Assembly: GCA_900073065.1 (NCBI GenBank)
Contig: FJOG01000008.1
Location: forward strand, 1,569,353-1,633,352
DNA length: 64,000 nucleotides
DNA from: Phialocephala subalpina
Taxonomy: Eukaryota > Ascomycota > Leotiomycetes > Helotiales > Mollisiaceae
Direction: 5' to 3'
In this document: positions 43,492 to 53,439 of the stretch, piece by piece
Layout of the letters: each line of letters starts with the position of its first letter
Position numbering within the stretch: position 1 is the first letter of the stretch
Translations under genes and position numbers: made by a program
Notes under the pieces: generated by a model
Told to the model about the DNA's origin: nothing
Database searches by the model: none
The model's input: the letters and a program-made list of their open reading frames with translations, nothing else

Positions 43492-43773
43492 TTAAGTACT
43501 GCAGACGTCACACTCCAAATCCAGGAACAAGCTAAACATAGAATTCATTGTTGACATTTCAGCTCTAAGCCAGTCTACTTCATCTTCCACAAACCCGACA
43601 AGTAGGCGTCCCATGATAGAATTCTGGTACGACCCATGAAAATGTGGGCAAGGGCGAGTAGGCTGTCCTGGAGTTGGTGGACAGATCTTGGATGGTGGAC
43701 CGATGCGATTGATTCTTCGATCATCCGCTGTTGGAACGAAGAGAGAAGGCAAATTGAGATGGTTGCTGGACAT
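43492..43773 (-). CDS. 93-residue hypothetical protein
   Basis: From ATG 43773: MSSNHLNLPSLFVPTADD, KICPPTPGQPTRPCPHFHGS, a hydrophobic acidic helix (GRLLVGFVEDEVDWLRAEMS) and the end FLDLECDVCST. A TATATATAAC element lies 80-90 nt upstream. No known family. It could bind a metal through CPHFH and CDVC, which is inference. Confidence 0.5.
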   Translation of the reverse strand: MSSNHLNLPSLFVPTADDRRINRIGPPSKICPPTPGQPTRPCPHFHGSYQNSIMGRLLVGFVEDEVDWLRAEMSTMNSMFSLFLDLECDVCST

Positions 43774-43852
43774 TTTGGTGAAGCGATAGGTGGAAGAGTG
43801 GAAGATATTGAGATGATGATGGATATTGGAAATAAATGGAAGAGGAGAGATG

Positions 43853-43862
43853 TTATATATAT
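43853..43862 (-). promoter_or_regulatory. TATA box
   Basis: ATATATATAA in minus sense, 80-90 nt before the ATG at 43773. Confidence 0.45.
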
Positions 43863-44170
43863 GATGGTGGGTGAAGGTGGGCGGCTCTCGAGGTCGACGC
43901 ACAAGCCAAGTCATTGTCGCCAATGCAATCGTTAGTTCAGACCTTCCCATCCAGTCTCGCATCTTGAATTGAGACGTTTCACAATGTTGACGTCCTCTTC
44001 ATGATAGACTCTATTCAGCTTTCAGGGATTTGAGACATAATTCTCTGTCACTCTCAGGCATCCACTCTCGACTTCTTTGAGGCCGAGAGATTAAGTCAAA
44101 ATCAAGGATACGGTGCTCGGTAACTCTAGGAGTATTGGAAATAGAATGTTTTTGAAATGTGCTGAATGTT

Positions 44171-44178
44171 TATATAAA
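44171..44178 (+). promoter_or_regulatory. TATA box
   Basis: TATATAAA, 102 nt before the ATG at 44280. Confidence 0.5.
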
Positions 44179-44279
44179 GTCTTTATTTCATGCCAAACAC
44201 TTAATGAAACCGCCGGCACGCTAACACTCTTTCCCTTTTGCATCTCGTTCGCCACCCGGTACCTACACAACGCTTCGTC

Positions 44280-44980
44280 ATGGACGATCACAATAGCCCG
44301 ACTAGCAAAATCGATCCCTTCCCTGCTTTCAAATATACTACGACGAACCCAAAACCTAGACGTCAAAGAACGAGATGCACCAGACCCATAAGCGCTCACA
44401 ACGGGTACAACATCCCTACCACCGATTCAGACCAAGAACTCGACGCCCCACACAATTCATTCGAAGACTCGTCCCGGCCCCACCCGTTACAACTCAGAAA
44501 CAAGGGCTAGAGAGGAAGAGGGAAGAACGCTTTGAGGGTTGTGCTGTTGGAGCAGCTCATGACCTCAACTCCAACGACGCGGAAAAAAGTCCCACTCTCG
44601 CACAACAACTTGAAACTCTTCATCTACCAGCATCCTCCCCCTCATTCATCACACCCCCTCCAAATCTCCAAAAAGCACCGCTTATCGAAGGAAAGATGGA
44701 AGGGAATATCTACATCCTCAGCAACGACCGCAATGAGCCGCCCATACAGGAAACCGTCGACATACTGCGAAATGAGAGGGAGTCTTTGGCCAGGCAGGTG
44801 TCGGATAGTGCGACGTTTATTGCTGCGCTTAATGCTGCGGTGAACAAAAGGATGGTGAAGGAGAAGGAGAAGGAGGTGTTGGAGGGGAGTAGTTGGATTG
44901 TTGTTGAGCGGGACGGAAGTTCCGAGGCTAGGGTCGAGGATGAGACTAAGCTGGAGAAAGTTTGTGGGAGAGGATCTTGA
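44280..44980 (+). CDS. coiled-coil hypothetical locus, frame change unresolved
   Basis: A frame from ATG 44280 (MDDHNSPTSKIDPFPAFKY) runs to TAG at about 44508. A second frame, open from before 44375 to 44980, carries the larger part: QGLERKREERFEGCAVGAA, LAQQLETLHLPASSPSF, NIYILSNDRNEPPIQETV, DILRNERESLARQVSDSAT, AALNAAVNKRMVKEKEKEV and an acidic end. Joining them needs an intron with a poor GTCAAA donor (44362-44510) or a one-base indel near 44490. The protein is charged and helical. It is the first of three coiled-coil genes on the plus strand (44280, 45464, 46722). Confidence 0.5.
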
Positions 44981-45063
44981 AGGCTTTGAGGTTGACGTAA
45001 GGGTCAGAGGGTAGACTATACAAGGGGCGAAGAAAAAAGTTGAGGGAAGAAAATTGAATATCA

Positions 45064-45387
45064 TCACGTGAAAAGCACTTGAATATGACCCTTGTTTGTG
45101 GTTGGTAGAGTAGGATTGCTTGACGTCCTTTGACCATCAAAAATTTCCTGCACATGACAGAAGAAATTGAGAATCATAGGCAATAGGGCATTCATCGCAG
45201 GGAGAGACATGTTCCTCTTGCCTTCCGAATCCTTGCCGGCATTGTATCCGGAACAAAGATTGTCACGGAAATCTTCTAGCGCTCCATGAAGTTCCAGATG
45301 TTGAGAGGACGCTCTTTGCTTATGTTTGCAGTAAGACCATAGAAACGCTACTTCAAGATTCTGCATCAAAGCAGTCAGCTCCATCAT
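45064..45387 (-). CDS. possible hypothetical protein (107 residues)
   Basis: An open minus-strand frame from ATG 45387: MMELTALMQNLEVAFLWSYC, LHGALEDFRDNLCSGYNAGK, LPMILNFFCHVQEIF. Composition is protein-like, but it sits in the promoter region of the gene at 45464 and no upstream signals are seen. Could equally be an exon of a longer gene. Confidence 0.3.
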   Translation of the reverse strand: MMELTALMQNLEVAFLWSYCKHKQRASSQHLELHGALEDFRDNLCSGYNAGKDSEGKRNMSLPAMNALLPMILNFFCHVQEIFDGQRTSSNPTLPTTNKGHIQVLFT

Positions 45388-45463
45388 CACTCTCACAACC
45401 TTACACACTTGCACAAGAATTCTCAAGCAGCATCAAGATAAACAAGTCCACAAATCATCCACC

Positions 45464-46288
45464 ATGACACCCCCATCATCATCCAAATCCTCAAGCAACA
45501 CAAATACCCCAATATCTGAGTCCTTCTTACACTTCCCGCAAGGAACCGAACCTCTCGAGCCTGGGGTTTTGTACTCAACCCCACACATCACCATCACGAG
45601 AGATAGTGATGAGGATCTGCATCTTTCCTCTCGACATCCAAATCAAAATCCCAACCATCGCATAGCCCCCAAGACCTTCTCTGCTATCCTCGGCGAAAAG
45701 CCACTTCCCGCCCTCTCACCTCGCCCCTCCTTACTCTCACCTCCTCCACGAAGCAAAACAAACCCAAAGCTCAGCCCTACCCACTCAACCAACTATACCA
45801 ACCTAGCAAAACCAGATCCGAAAATATACGAGTGGAAGTCAGAGGACCAAGACGATTACGAGATAATGGAAATGCAAGCAAGTCTAGCGGGTAGGGACGT
45901 AAGATTAAAATGGAGAGAAGAAAAGGTGAATGAAAGGAAAGAGATTTTAGAGCAACGAGAGGAGAGTGTGAAGAGGAGGGAAGAAATGGTGGCATATAGG
46001 GAAGAGATGGTTAGGGAACGGGAGGCGGGGGTGAAGCGTAGGAGTTTTGGGGTGCGTATTGAGGAGAGGGCGCGGGATGAGCGAGGAAACCCGAGTGATA
46101 GCGGCAGTGGTTTTGAAAGTGAGGAGAGTTGGAAAGCGGGTGATGAGAATTTGGAGGAGAAGGGCAAGAATGGGGAGACAGGAAAGTGTGGGAAGAAGTG
46201 GTGGGAGCGCGTTTTGGGAGTGGGGAATAGAGGTGGGCGGAAATTGAGGAAGCGTAGGAGTGCGCTTAGACGAGAGGATTTGGAATAA
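45464..46288 (+). CDS. coiled-coil hypothetical protein (274 residues)
   Basis: Intronless, MTPPSSSKSSSNTNTPISES. A Ser/Pro-rich head (PKTFSAILGEKPLPALSPRP, SLLSPPPRSK) is followed from about 120 by a long Glu/Arg coiled coil: IMEMQASLAGRDVRLKWREE, KEILEQREESVKRREEMVAY, then a heptad-like run of RE/EE. The tail is basic: KKWWERVLGVGNRGGRKLRK. The ending GG(R/S)KLRKR is shared with the next gene (46722), suggesting paralogues or a shared targeting signal. No catalytic motif. Confidence 0.7.
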   Translation: MTPPSSSKSSSNTNTPISESFLHFPQGTEPLEPGVLYSTPHITITRDSDEDLHLSSRHPNQNPNHRIAPKTFSAILGEKPLPALSPRPSLLSPPPRSKTNPKLSPTHSTNYTNLAKPDPKIYEWKSEDQDDYEIMEMQASLAGRDVRLKWREEKVNERKEILEQREESVKRREEMVAYREEMVREREAGVKRRSFGVRIEERARDERGNPSDSGSGFESEESWKAGDENLEEKGKNGETGKCGKKWWERVLGVGNRGGRKLRKRRSALRREDLE

Positions 46289-46721
46289 GCGATGCATCTA
46301 AGTCCAATTGACTCTGGAAGATTAGAAAAGGGGATGGATTTGCATACTTTGTCTGACTGCGCGAGAGTTATAAAGGCCTGGTTAATGTGACTTGCTTCTG
46401 CCAATGTGGTAGCTCGGGTTCGTTACTTCGAAACAAAACAAGATCCTAGATCGGGGTGGTGTGAGCGCTAAGAAGGTAACGAGAGACCACTTCTCGCCGA
46501 ATACGTTCCGGCAGCTTAACAAAGGACGTCGTCGCAGAAACCTTCGTTGCTTTTCTAGATATCCAGCTGCTGAAACAAACGAGTGACTTCGAGAATCCTA
46601 TGGAGCCCAACATTAAGAATGCATAAATATAGGACTCGACGCACAACATTAACACAGACACCAAAACCATCATTCTTAAACACTTCAAGGTAATCGCACT
46701 TGCATCACTTATCAAGTCGAC
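46289..46721. other. spacer with TATA-like element
   Basis: ATAAATATA at 46623-46631 lies about 91 nt before the next ATG. No gene. Confidence 0.4.
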
Positions 46722-47468
46722 ATGGACAACTCAAGTACGCCACGCGGCAGGAGCTACACGCCAGACACCGCCAAAAGCATCGTATCCACCGAACCGTTTC
46801 CTCCTTCCATAGACCAGCCACTCGAACCAGTCTACGTTCCCCGCAAGCCTTCGAAAACATTCGACGAGATGTTTCCCAACAAAGCTAAGTACATGTCCAA
46901 ACTTACCATCTCAGACTTCGTCACCCTACCACCATCAGAAGCGAACCCAAAAACTTTCTGGAAAGAACCGCTGCAAAGAGCGCAGTTTTTGGAACCCGAA
47001 CCAGAGTATGAAAGGCCGTTTTGCGAGCGAATTGGCGAGAAAGAGATAGAGGAGCGGCGGGAAAGGCTTGAGGAGTCTTACTGGACCTACGATCATCTTT
47101 TAAGCAGTGGGAGAGGGAATGCAGAGAGGAAACAGAAGCTGGGAGAAATGGGGAAGGTTGAAAGGAGGATGGAGGAGTTGGTTAGGGAGCATGAAAGGAT
47201 CATGGGTTCGGTTAGACAAGTGGAAAGTGGGAAGAGACGGCCATGGAGTTGGAAGAAAAATGACGACACGAAGATGATGAGATTGACGGATGGGGAGATG
47301 ATGAGGATCGGAGGGAAGGTGTACGAGGAGCGTGAGGACAGAGAAGGGCTGAAAAGAAGTCATGAGAAAAGTGAGGATAGGGAGAGGTTGGAAGGTGGGG
47401 TTTGGAGGAGAATGACATTGAGATTGAGTATGGGCGGAAGCAAGCTGAGGAAGCGTATGTTTCATTGA
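46722..47468 (+). CDS. coiled-coil hypothetical protein (248 residues)
   Basis: Intronless, MDNSSTPRGRSYTPDTAKSI. Polar head with YVPRKPSKTFDEMFPNKAKY and SDFVTLPPSEANPKTFWKEP, then charged helices (IEERRERLEESYWTYDHLLS, VERRMEELVREHERIMGSVR) and a basic end RMTLRLSMGGSKLRKRMFH. Shares the GGxKLRKR ending and general plan with 45464-46288 but little else by eye. No domain recognised. Confidence 0.7.
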   Translation: MDNSSTPRGRSYTPDTAKSIVSTEPFPPSIDQPLEPVYVPRKPSKTFDEMFPNKAKYMSKLTISDFVTLPPSEANPKTFWKEPLQRAQFLEPEPEYERPFCERIGEKEIEERRERLEESYWTYDHLLSSGRGNAERKQKLGEMGKVERRMEELVREHERIMGSVRQVESGKRRPWSWKKNDDTKMMRLTDGEMMRIGGKVYEEREDREGLKRSHEKSEDRERLEGGVWRRMTLRLSMGGSKLRKRMFH

Positions 47469-47875
47469 GCGTTCGGCATGGCTACTGCCCTCAGAATAAT
47501 GCAAAGGTGTGGTAATATACAGGCAGAGGAGAATGAAGGGTTTGAAAATGGAAAGGGACTGTGTCCACTGCAAGAGAGACAATGAGGCATGGCTCTGACT
47601 GACTGTTAGACGACGGATAGCAATCGATTCAGACTCGATTTGAAGACGTTTCTAAAAAGGATCAAGAACTGTTAAATCTAAGCCAAATGCGATGTGCAAC
47701 AAAAAACCAAGAAACTTGTATGATAGGCTGAGAGAATCTGCAGACCAGCCACAACTTTGACAAGTAGGAGTCACGTGAGACTAATCTCAACGACCTCAGA
47801 TTCGACTCTTTTTTGGTATCTCACCTTCACTGATGAACTTAGGACGGTCGCAAAACTCTTACATCACGCATCCGT
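47469..47875. other. spacer
   Basis: Nothing recognised. Confidence 0.35.
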
Positions 47876-48103
47876 CTATCCAAGTTCTTTCCAAGGATCA
47901 CCTCTGTTCAAGGGTCTCGTGATCAAGAGTCTCACTCGCTTCAGCAAGGCCTTGCCACGGCAAACACATCTCTCGCAGCTTCTAGCATGGTGGGGAAACT
48001 TCTCCTGGGTGTAACAGTCAATTCTACATAGGAATGCGGGACAAGCGTAGATACGACATGCCTCGCATTGGCAGCCGTAGAGAGTGGTGTAAGTTATGCA
48101 CAT
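47876..48103 (-). CDS. Cys-rich small protein (75 residues)
   Basis: MCITYTTLYGCQCEACRIYA, then CPAFLCRIDCYTQEKFPHHARSCERCVCRG and a basic tail. Eleven cysteines fall in the first 50 residues, without a signal peptide, so intracellular metal binding is likelier than disulfide bonding. Small fungal proteins that start with MC(I/K/T)xYTxxYxCG-like segments exist in several Pezizomycotina, function unknown; I recall the pattern only and cannot search. Confidence 0.6.
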   Translation of the reverse strand: MCITYTTLYGCQCEACRIYACPAFLCRIDCYTQEKFPHHARSCERCVCRGKALLKRVRLLITRPLNRGDPWKELG

Positions 48104-48512
48104 TTTGGATTTTTGAGAAGGTGGTTGACTGTGAGGGAGACTGATGTGAATAAGGATGAGGATAACTTGTGAAGTTGGGAGAAGCTTAAATGGCAAGGAC
48201 GAAAATAATGATTGAAAAGATCTCGCTGGACAATTGCGAGAAGAGAGGACAATGACATTGTCCCATTCTTTGTGGAAGCTCAACAATGCGTTTTGTGCAA
48301 TGCCTATAATCAAAGAGAGGAAGAGTGGCAATGTTGCTTTGTCAATAAAAAGAACAGGACTGTGTACCTGTACTGTTACAATGCATTATTTTCTCTGCTT
48401 GCCATCTTTCTGTTCAATTCTCAATTCGACAATTTTCAGTTTACAAGCTTCTCAACTCCTGCAAACTTCGGAAGTCTATCACTTAAAAACATCAATCACA
48501 TCAACTCAAAAC
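48104..48512. other. divergent promoter region
   Basis: Between the Cys-rich gene (minus) and the 306-residue gene (plus). No gene seen; an upstream ATG at 48234 is in frame with 48513 but the intervening part looks like leader. Confidence 0.35.
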
Positions 48513-49433
48513 ATGACGAACGAACCGATGATGAGACGGAACACTTTACCATCATTGTTCGACTCAGCAGGTATGAATTTCCCGCTGATACAAAAGCAAG
48601 ACACGCAGGACGTGCCGGCAATCCCTCGACGATCCTCGAAGCGACAACCCCAAGTCGATCCTCTTCGATTGAACGGACTAAAACTCCCATCTCCAACCAC
48701 AGATCTCTTCGTCGATCCAGACTCCGTGATCTGCAAAAGACTGTATCGAGAACGAATGGCAGAGATCTTGTCTGGACAAGAGAAGCAAGCGGATTACGAA
48801 TACGATGGAAACGCAGCAAAGCTGACTCTGATGGAGAGACGGATCTTGAAGAAAGACATTGGTCTGGACTGGAAGAACCCGTTCCTGAAGCCTATGACAA
48901 CCACTCGCTCCCGTCGCAAATCTATAGAGCAGATGTCTCCACGGTATGTCGAGCCCGCTAGTTTTTTCTCAGATGACGATTCAGACTCAGATTACTCGGT
49001 CAATGAAGATGATGAATTGATGTCGCCTATCGAGAACCCGTTCGATGATAACAGATTTCCTCTGTTGAGCATCAGCAGTCTCGAGAACCTTGTCAACAAC
49101 CAAATCTTCGCCAACGACGTTCTTGATGTATTTGCTGATATGGAAGTCCAACTACTCATCACCGACATCAAAAACAGCAAGTACGTGCTCGTGGACAACG
49201 ATCATCTAAGAGGCAAGCCTTTGGTCTTTGACTTGAGGCCCCACGAATGGGAACCAAGCTGCTTCTGTGCTCATTGTGAGCGATTCAGTTCCGGTGTCGA
49301 CTACAATGAACCTCACGACTTGAATTATTGCCCTTGTCCGGTATGCTTCATGATCAGGCGAAAGATAAAGTGGGCTGAGGAGGACAGACTTCATAGAGAA
49401 GCTGAGGCGCGACGGAGGCAGGTGCTGGCCTAG
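48513..49433 (+). CDS. hypothetical protein with C-terminal Cys cluster
   Basis: 306 residues from ATG 48513 (MTNEPMMRRNTLPSLFDSAG). Features in order: basic region PAIPRRSSKRQPQ, KRLYRERMAEILSGQE, an acidic segment (FFSDDDSDSDYSVNEDDELM), a folded-looking part (LENLVNNQIFANDVLDVFAD, MEVQLLITDIKNSKYVLVDN) and a C-terminal CFCAHCERFSSGVDYNEPHD, CPCPVCFMIRR with two CxxC pairs, probably one zinc site. A charged helix ends it. The in-frame upstream ATG at 48234 would add 93 residues of leader-like sequence and I reject it. No family recognised. Confidence 0.7.
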   Translation: MTNEPMMRRNTLPSLFDSAGMNFPLIQKQDTQDVPAIPRRSSKRQPQVDPLRLNGLKLPSPTTDLFVDPDSVICKRLYRERMAEILSGQEKQADYEYDGNAAKLTLMERRILKKDIGLDWKNPFLKPMTTTRSRRKSIEQMSPRYVEPASFFSDDDSDSDYSVNEDDELMSPIENPFDDNRFPLLSISSLENLVNNQIFANDVLDVFADMEVQLLITDIKNSKYVLVDNDHLRGKPLVFDLRPHEWEPSCFCAHCERFSSGVDYNEPHDLNYCPCPVCFMIRRKIKWAEEDRLHREAEARRRQVLA

Positions 49434-51126
49434 CGGGAGCCAAAGCAGTGGAATTATGAAGCAGCAGGTAAGTAAGAAGACGACCACTTGTCTGTCATAA
49501 GCATGCCCGACGAGGACGACGATGAGGGCGAGGACGAGGACAATGTCATTGACGCTCGCGTTAAGGCATCCTACGTTGTATCGAACATGGTGATGAGTGG
49601 CCTTCGAAGTCCTGATGAGTGATGAGACTATCATTGATCAGCAGAAAAGGAGTGGGGAGGTAAGTGTGAAGTAAAACATGTTCCTTCTTGATATTTTCCT
49701 TCCCCAAAAACAATAGAAAACTCTTCAATCCTAATGAAGTCGTGGAACACGTTCCTGCCCAATGTGATAACGCACCCGTGACTTTGCAAGATATTTCGCT
49801 GAACACACCACAGTGGCCACAACTCGGCGAAACAAGAAACGCCGCAGAACCGCTTGAAGCTCTCGTGAGAAGTGGATTCGTCCCCAAGATCTTCTCTTAA
49901 TAGCGTTGTACATGATCGGTGGCCCGACCTCACGGCCCCGCCGTGCCCTCGTAATTATGCTCGCGAAAAGTGTTGACGGCTCGCCACGCTTATTTGCGCC
50001 CAAAAACAGGGGTCCAATTTCAACGAGTGGCTGAAAATTTGATTTGCATGAGGGATCCTCTCAACGACCGGCCATTCTCGCTGTCGCCGGGTTGAGGACG
50101 GGGAGGGATTGTTTCTGTTGTGTAGCGGCGATGTGAAGCAGCGAGAATTGATGTTTTTATGAAGTGGAAGTGGAAGTGAGGGAAGAACGCCATTGTCGGA
50201 GATACTTTACAACAGGATCTCGGTCATGTGATCCTCCGCCGTTTTAAAAACAGCATGTAAAGCTAGGACCTTCAAAAGCGGGGCAATCTGGAGATGGTGC
50301 AAAGTTTCTGTCGACACCAGAATGAGATGAGTGGAGTCTGGAGAACCATTGAAGTCTGGAGCAGCTGGAGAAGAGTTTGAGGATGCACCACATACTGGCT
50401 GAACTCAAAGCACATGTTTATACTGCAGCGATGATTTCATCACGAGAGAGATTTACGATCTTCATGTCAACCCCGCATAACAGCTTCACTTCTCATGTCG
50501 TGTTCTGCAGAGGTCTGCAAATGGCAGGTCTGGTGGTGAGGGTGTGAGGTCATAAACAGGGGTGGCCGGGAATCGCAGGGATATTTTTGCCCCAGGCTTT
50601 TCTCAGATCGGTTCGAGCTTCACCATTCGCTGAATTTCGCGTCCGAGGGCAAAAGCGGGCTTAGCGACAGAGGCCGCGAGGAGAAGAGAAAGTGCTGAGA
50701 GCTCTCCCGGCTGCTTCCTTCCCCGACCTCTTCTCCTTCTTCTTCCTTTATATCCAAAGATATTTCTACTCTTGTGTGCGCGAGCAGATTGTAGTACCGG
50801 AACAGGTACCATTCTTTCATTTGAACCCTTTCAATTGACGTCGGTAAGTACGCACCGTCCCGTCCAGCAATCCACATGCGCCCAACTGCAGAAAGCTGAT
50901 CTGATCATGTGGGGAAAGCTCCAGAGCAACGTCAGAGCTCTTCTCTACAACAACCTCAATTCCTGGTTCTGGAGAAGGAACCAGATACTGTTCCTTCCTC
51001 GCATTCAGGGAGCCCGTAGCTTGGTGAGGATTCAATCTCGCAAGACGCCAATCGCGCCACCAGCCATCTTCTTTAACCATCACACCACCAAATTCCGTCG
51101 CAAAGAGAAACACTCCGCAGAACACG
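49434..51126. other. intergenic; leader of glycogen synthase
   Basis: An acidic 39-codon frame is at 49503-49622, see findings. The segment 50750-51126 is probably the transcribed leader of glycogen synthase: a TGACGTC motif at 50836-50842 is followed by a GTAAGT donor at 50844, consistent with a 5'-UTR intron. Confidence 0.4.
50836..50842. promoter_or_regulatory. TGACGTC (CRE-like) site
   Basis: TGACGTC lies about 285 nt before the glycogen synthase ATG and just before a GTAAGT that may start a leader intron. bZIP factors of the ATF/CREB type bind TGACGTCA; here the last base is G. Confidence 0.3.
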
Positions 51127-53439
51127 ATGTCGGAAGGAAACAGAGACATTCGGAACCACTTTCTATTCGAGATAGCCACTGAGGTCGCTAACCGAGGTAT
51201 GTTGCACCAAAAAACCGTTGGAGATTAAGCCACTGACTCTGCCACAGTGGGTGGTATCTACTCCGTCATCAAATCCAAAGCACCTGTGACAACCGCAGAA
51301 TATGGCGACAGATATACTCTTATTGGGCCTCTCAATAGGCAGTCGGTACGTTTGCATCGTATAGAGGCTTCACAGACAATGGCTGACATCCGCAGGCTGC
51401 TGTTGAGGTCGAAGCACTGACGCCCACAAATCCACAACTGGCTGCGACCATTGAGTCGATGGAAGCACGAGGAATTGGCATTGTATACGGTCGTTGGTTG
51501 ATTGAAGGAGCCCCTAGAGTTGTTTTGATCGACACAAAAAGTGCATACAGATTCCTGGACGAGTGGAAAGCAGATCTCTGGAACACAGCAGGAATCCCAT
51601 CACCTCCAGGAGATGACGAGACCAACGAGGCAGTTGTCTTCGGGTACCTTGTCGCATGGTTCTTGGGAGAGGTATGCACAGTGAATGTCCCATTTGGAGT
51701 TAGCTAACATTTCCTAGTTCGTTGCACACGAAAAGACCAAAGCTGTTATTGCGCATTTTCACGAATGGTTATCCGGTGTAGCACTTCCACTCTGCAAAAA
51801 GCGCCGAATCGATCTTACCACAATCTTCACAACACATGCCACCCTTCTCGGACGATATCTCTGCGCAGGTTCAGTCGACTTCTACAACAACCTACAATAC
51901 TTCGATGTGGATGCCGAGGCAGGAAAGCGTGGAATCTACCATCGTTACTGCATTGAGCGCGCAGCTACACACGCCTGCGATGTCTTTACTACCGTTTCCC
52001 ATATTACTGCATACGAATCCGAGCATCTCCTGAAGCGAAAACCAGATGGTGTCCTTCCCAACGGTCTCAATGTCACGAAGTTCTCTGCCATGCACGAATT
52101 CCAGAATTTACATCAACAGGCGAAGGAGAAGATTCACGATTTCGTACGAGGCCACTTCTATGGGCACAATGACTTCGACCCCGAGAACACCCTCTACTTC
52201 TTCACTGCCGGTCGATACGAGTACAGAAATAAGGGTGTGGACATGTTTATCGAAGCTCTGGCACGTCTCAATCACCGACTGAAGTCTTCCGGATCAAAGA
52301 TGACCGTTGTTGCATTCATTATCATGCCTGCACAAACACAATCTTTGACAGTCGAGGCTTTGAAGGGACAAGCTGTGATCAAGTCATTGCGAGATACGGT
52401 TGATGTTATTGAGCGTGGTGTTGGGAAGCGAATCTTCGAGCGAGCTCTCAAATGGCACGATGGAGACCCAATGCCTGATGAGAAGGATTTGATCACCAGC
52501 CAGGATCGAATTCTGCTCCGCAGACGGTTATTCGCCATGAAGCGACACGGCCTGCCACCAATCGTCACCCATAACATGGCAAACGACGCAGAGGATCCAA
52601 TTCTGAACCAAATCCGCCGAGTCCAGCTCTTCAACCACCCTACAGATCGTGTCAAAATTGTCTTCCACCCAGAATTCTTGAACTCCGCCAACCCAGTTCT
52701 GCCCATGGACTACGATGAATTCGTTCGAGGCACTCATCTTGGTGTCTTCTCTTCCTACTACGAGCCCTGGGGTTATACACCTGCCGAATGTACTGTGATG
52801 GGTGTGCCAAGTATCACCACAAATCTTTCAGGTTTCGGATGCTATATGGAGGAGCTGATTGAGAACTCGACCGATTACGGAATCTATATCGTGGACCGAA
52901 GAATGAAGGGTGTTGATGATTCAGTCAACCAGCTCACATCTTTCATGTTCGACTTCGCAGGCAAGTCCCGCCGTCAACGTATCAACCAGCGTAACAGAAC
53001 TGAGCGATTGAGCGACCTGCTGGATTGGAAGAGAATGGGTATGGAGTATGTCAAGGCGAGACAGCTAGCTCTCCGCAGAGCCTATCCAGCATCCTTCACT
53101 AGCGAAGACGAGGACGATTTCATCCCTGGTATCGAACAAAAGATCTCACGACCCTTCAGCGTACCAGGTTCGCCCAGAGATAGGAGTGGTATGATGACTC
53201 CAGGCGATTTCGCCAGTCTGCAAGAAGGACGAGAGGGGCTGAGCACCGAGGATTATGTTGCGTGGAAGTTGCCGTAAGTTTCACCCAATAATACAATTCG
53301 AATAGTGCTAATTATGTGTTGCAGTGAGGAAGAAGATCCAGACGAGTACCCATTTCCTCTCACCCTCCGAGCGAAAAGATCAACAGGTCCCACGAGCCCC
53401 GCCGAACCAGTCATTGCGAATGGAAATGGTACCGCATAA
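51127..53439 (+). CDS. gsy1: glycogen synthase (GT3)
   Basis: Exons 51127-51196, 51248-51345, 51396-51671, 51718-53273 and 53325-53439, phases consistent, 704 residues, close to the length of other fungal glycogen synthases. It transfers glucose from UDP-glucose to growing glycogen in the cytosol. Visible: the nucleotide-binding loop [14 protein letters not shown] split by intron 1, [66 protein letters not shown], and the C-terminal active-site [20 protein letters not shown] with the E-x7-E pair. An Arg-rich helix ([20 protein letters not shown]) matches the glucose-6-phosphate sensor region. Regulatory Ser sites are likely in [14 protein letters not shown] and the Ser/Thr-rich tail. Confidence 0.97.

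Larger units (their letters stand above)
43774..44279. other. divergent promoter region
   Basis: Carries TATA elements for both flanking genes (43853-43862 and 44171-44178). No gene. Confidence 0.45.
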
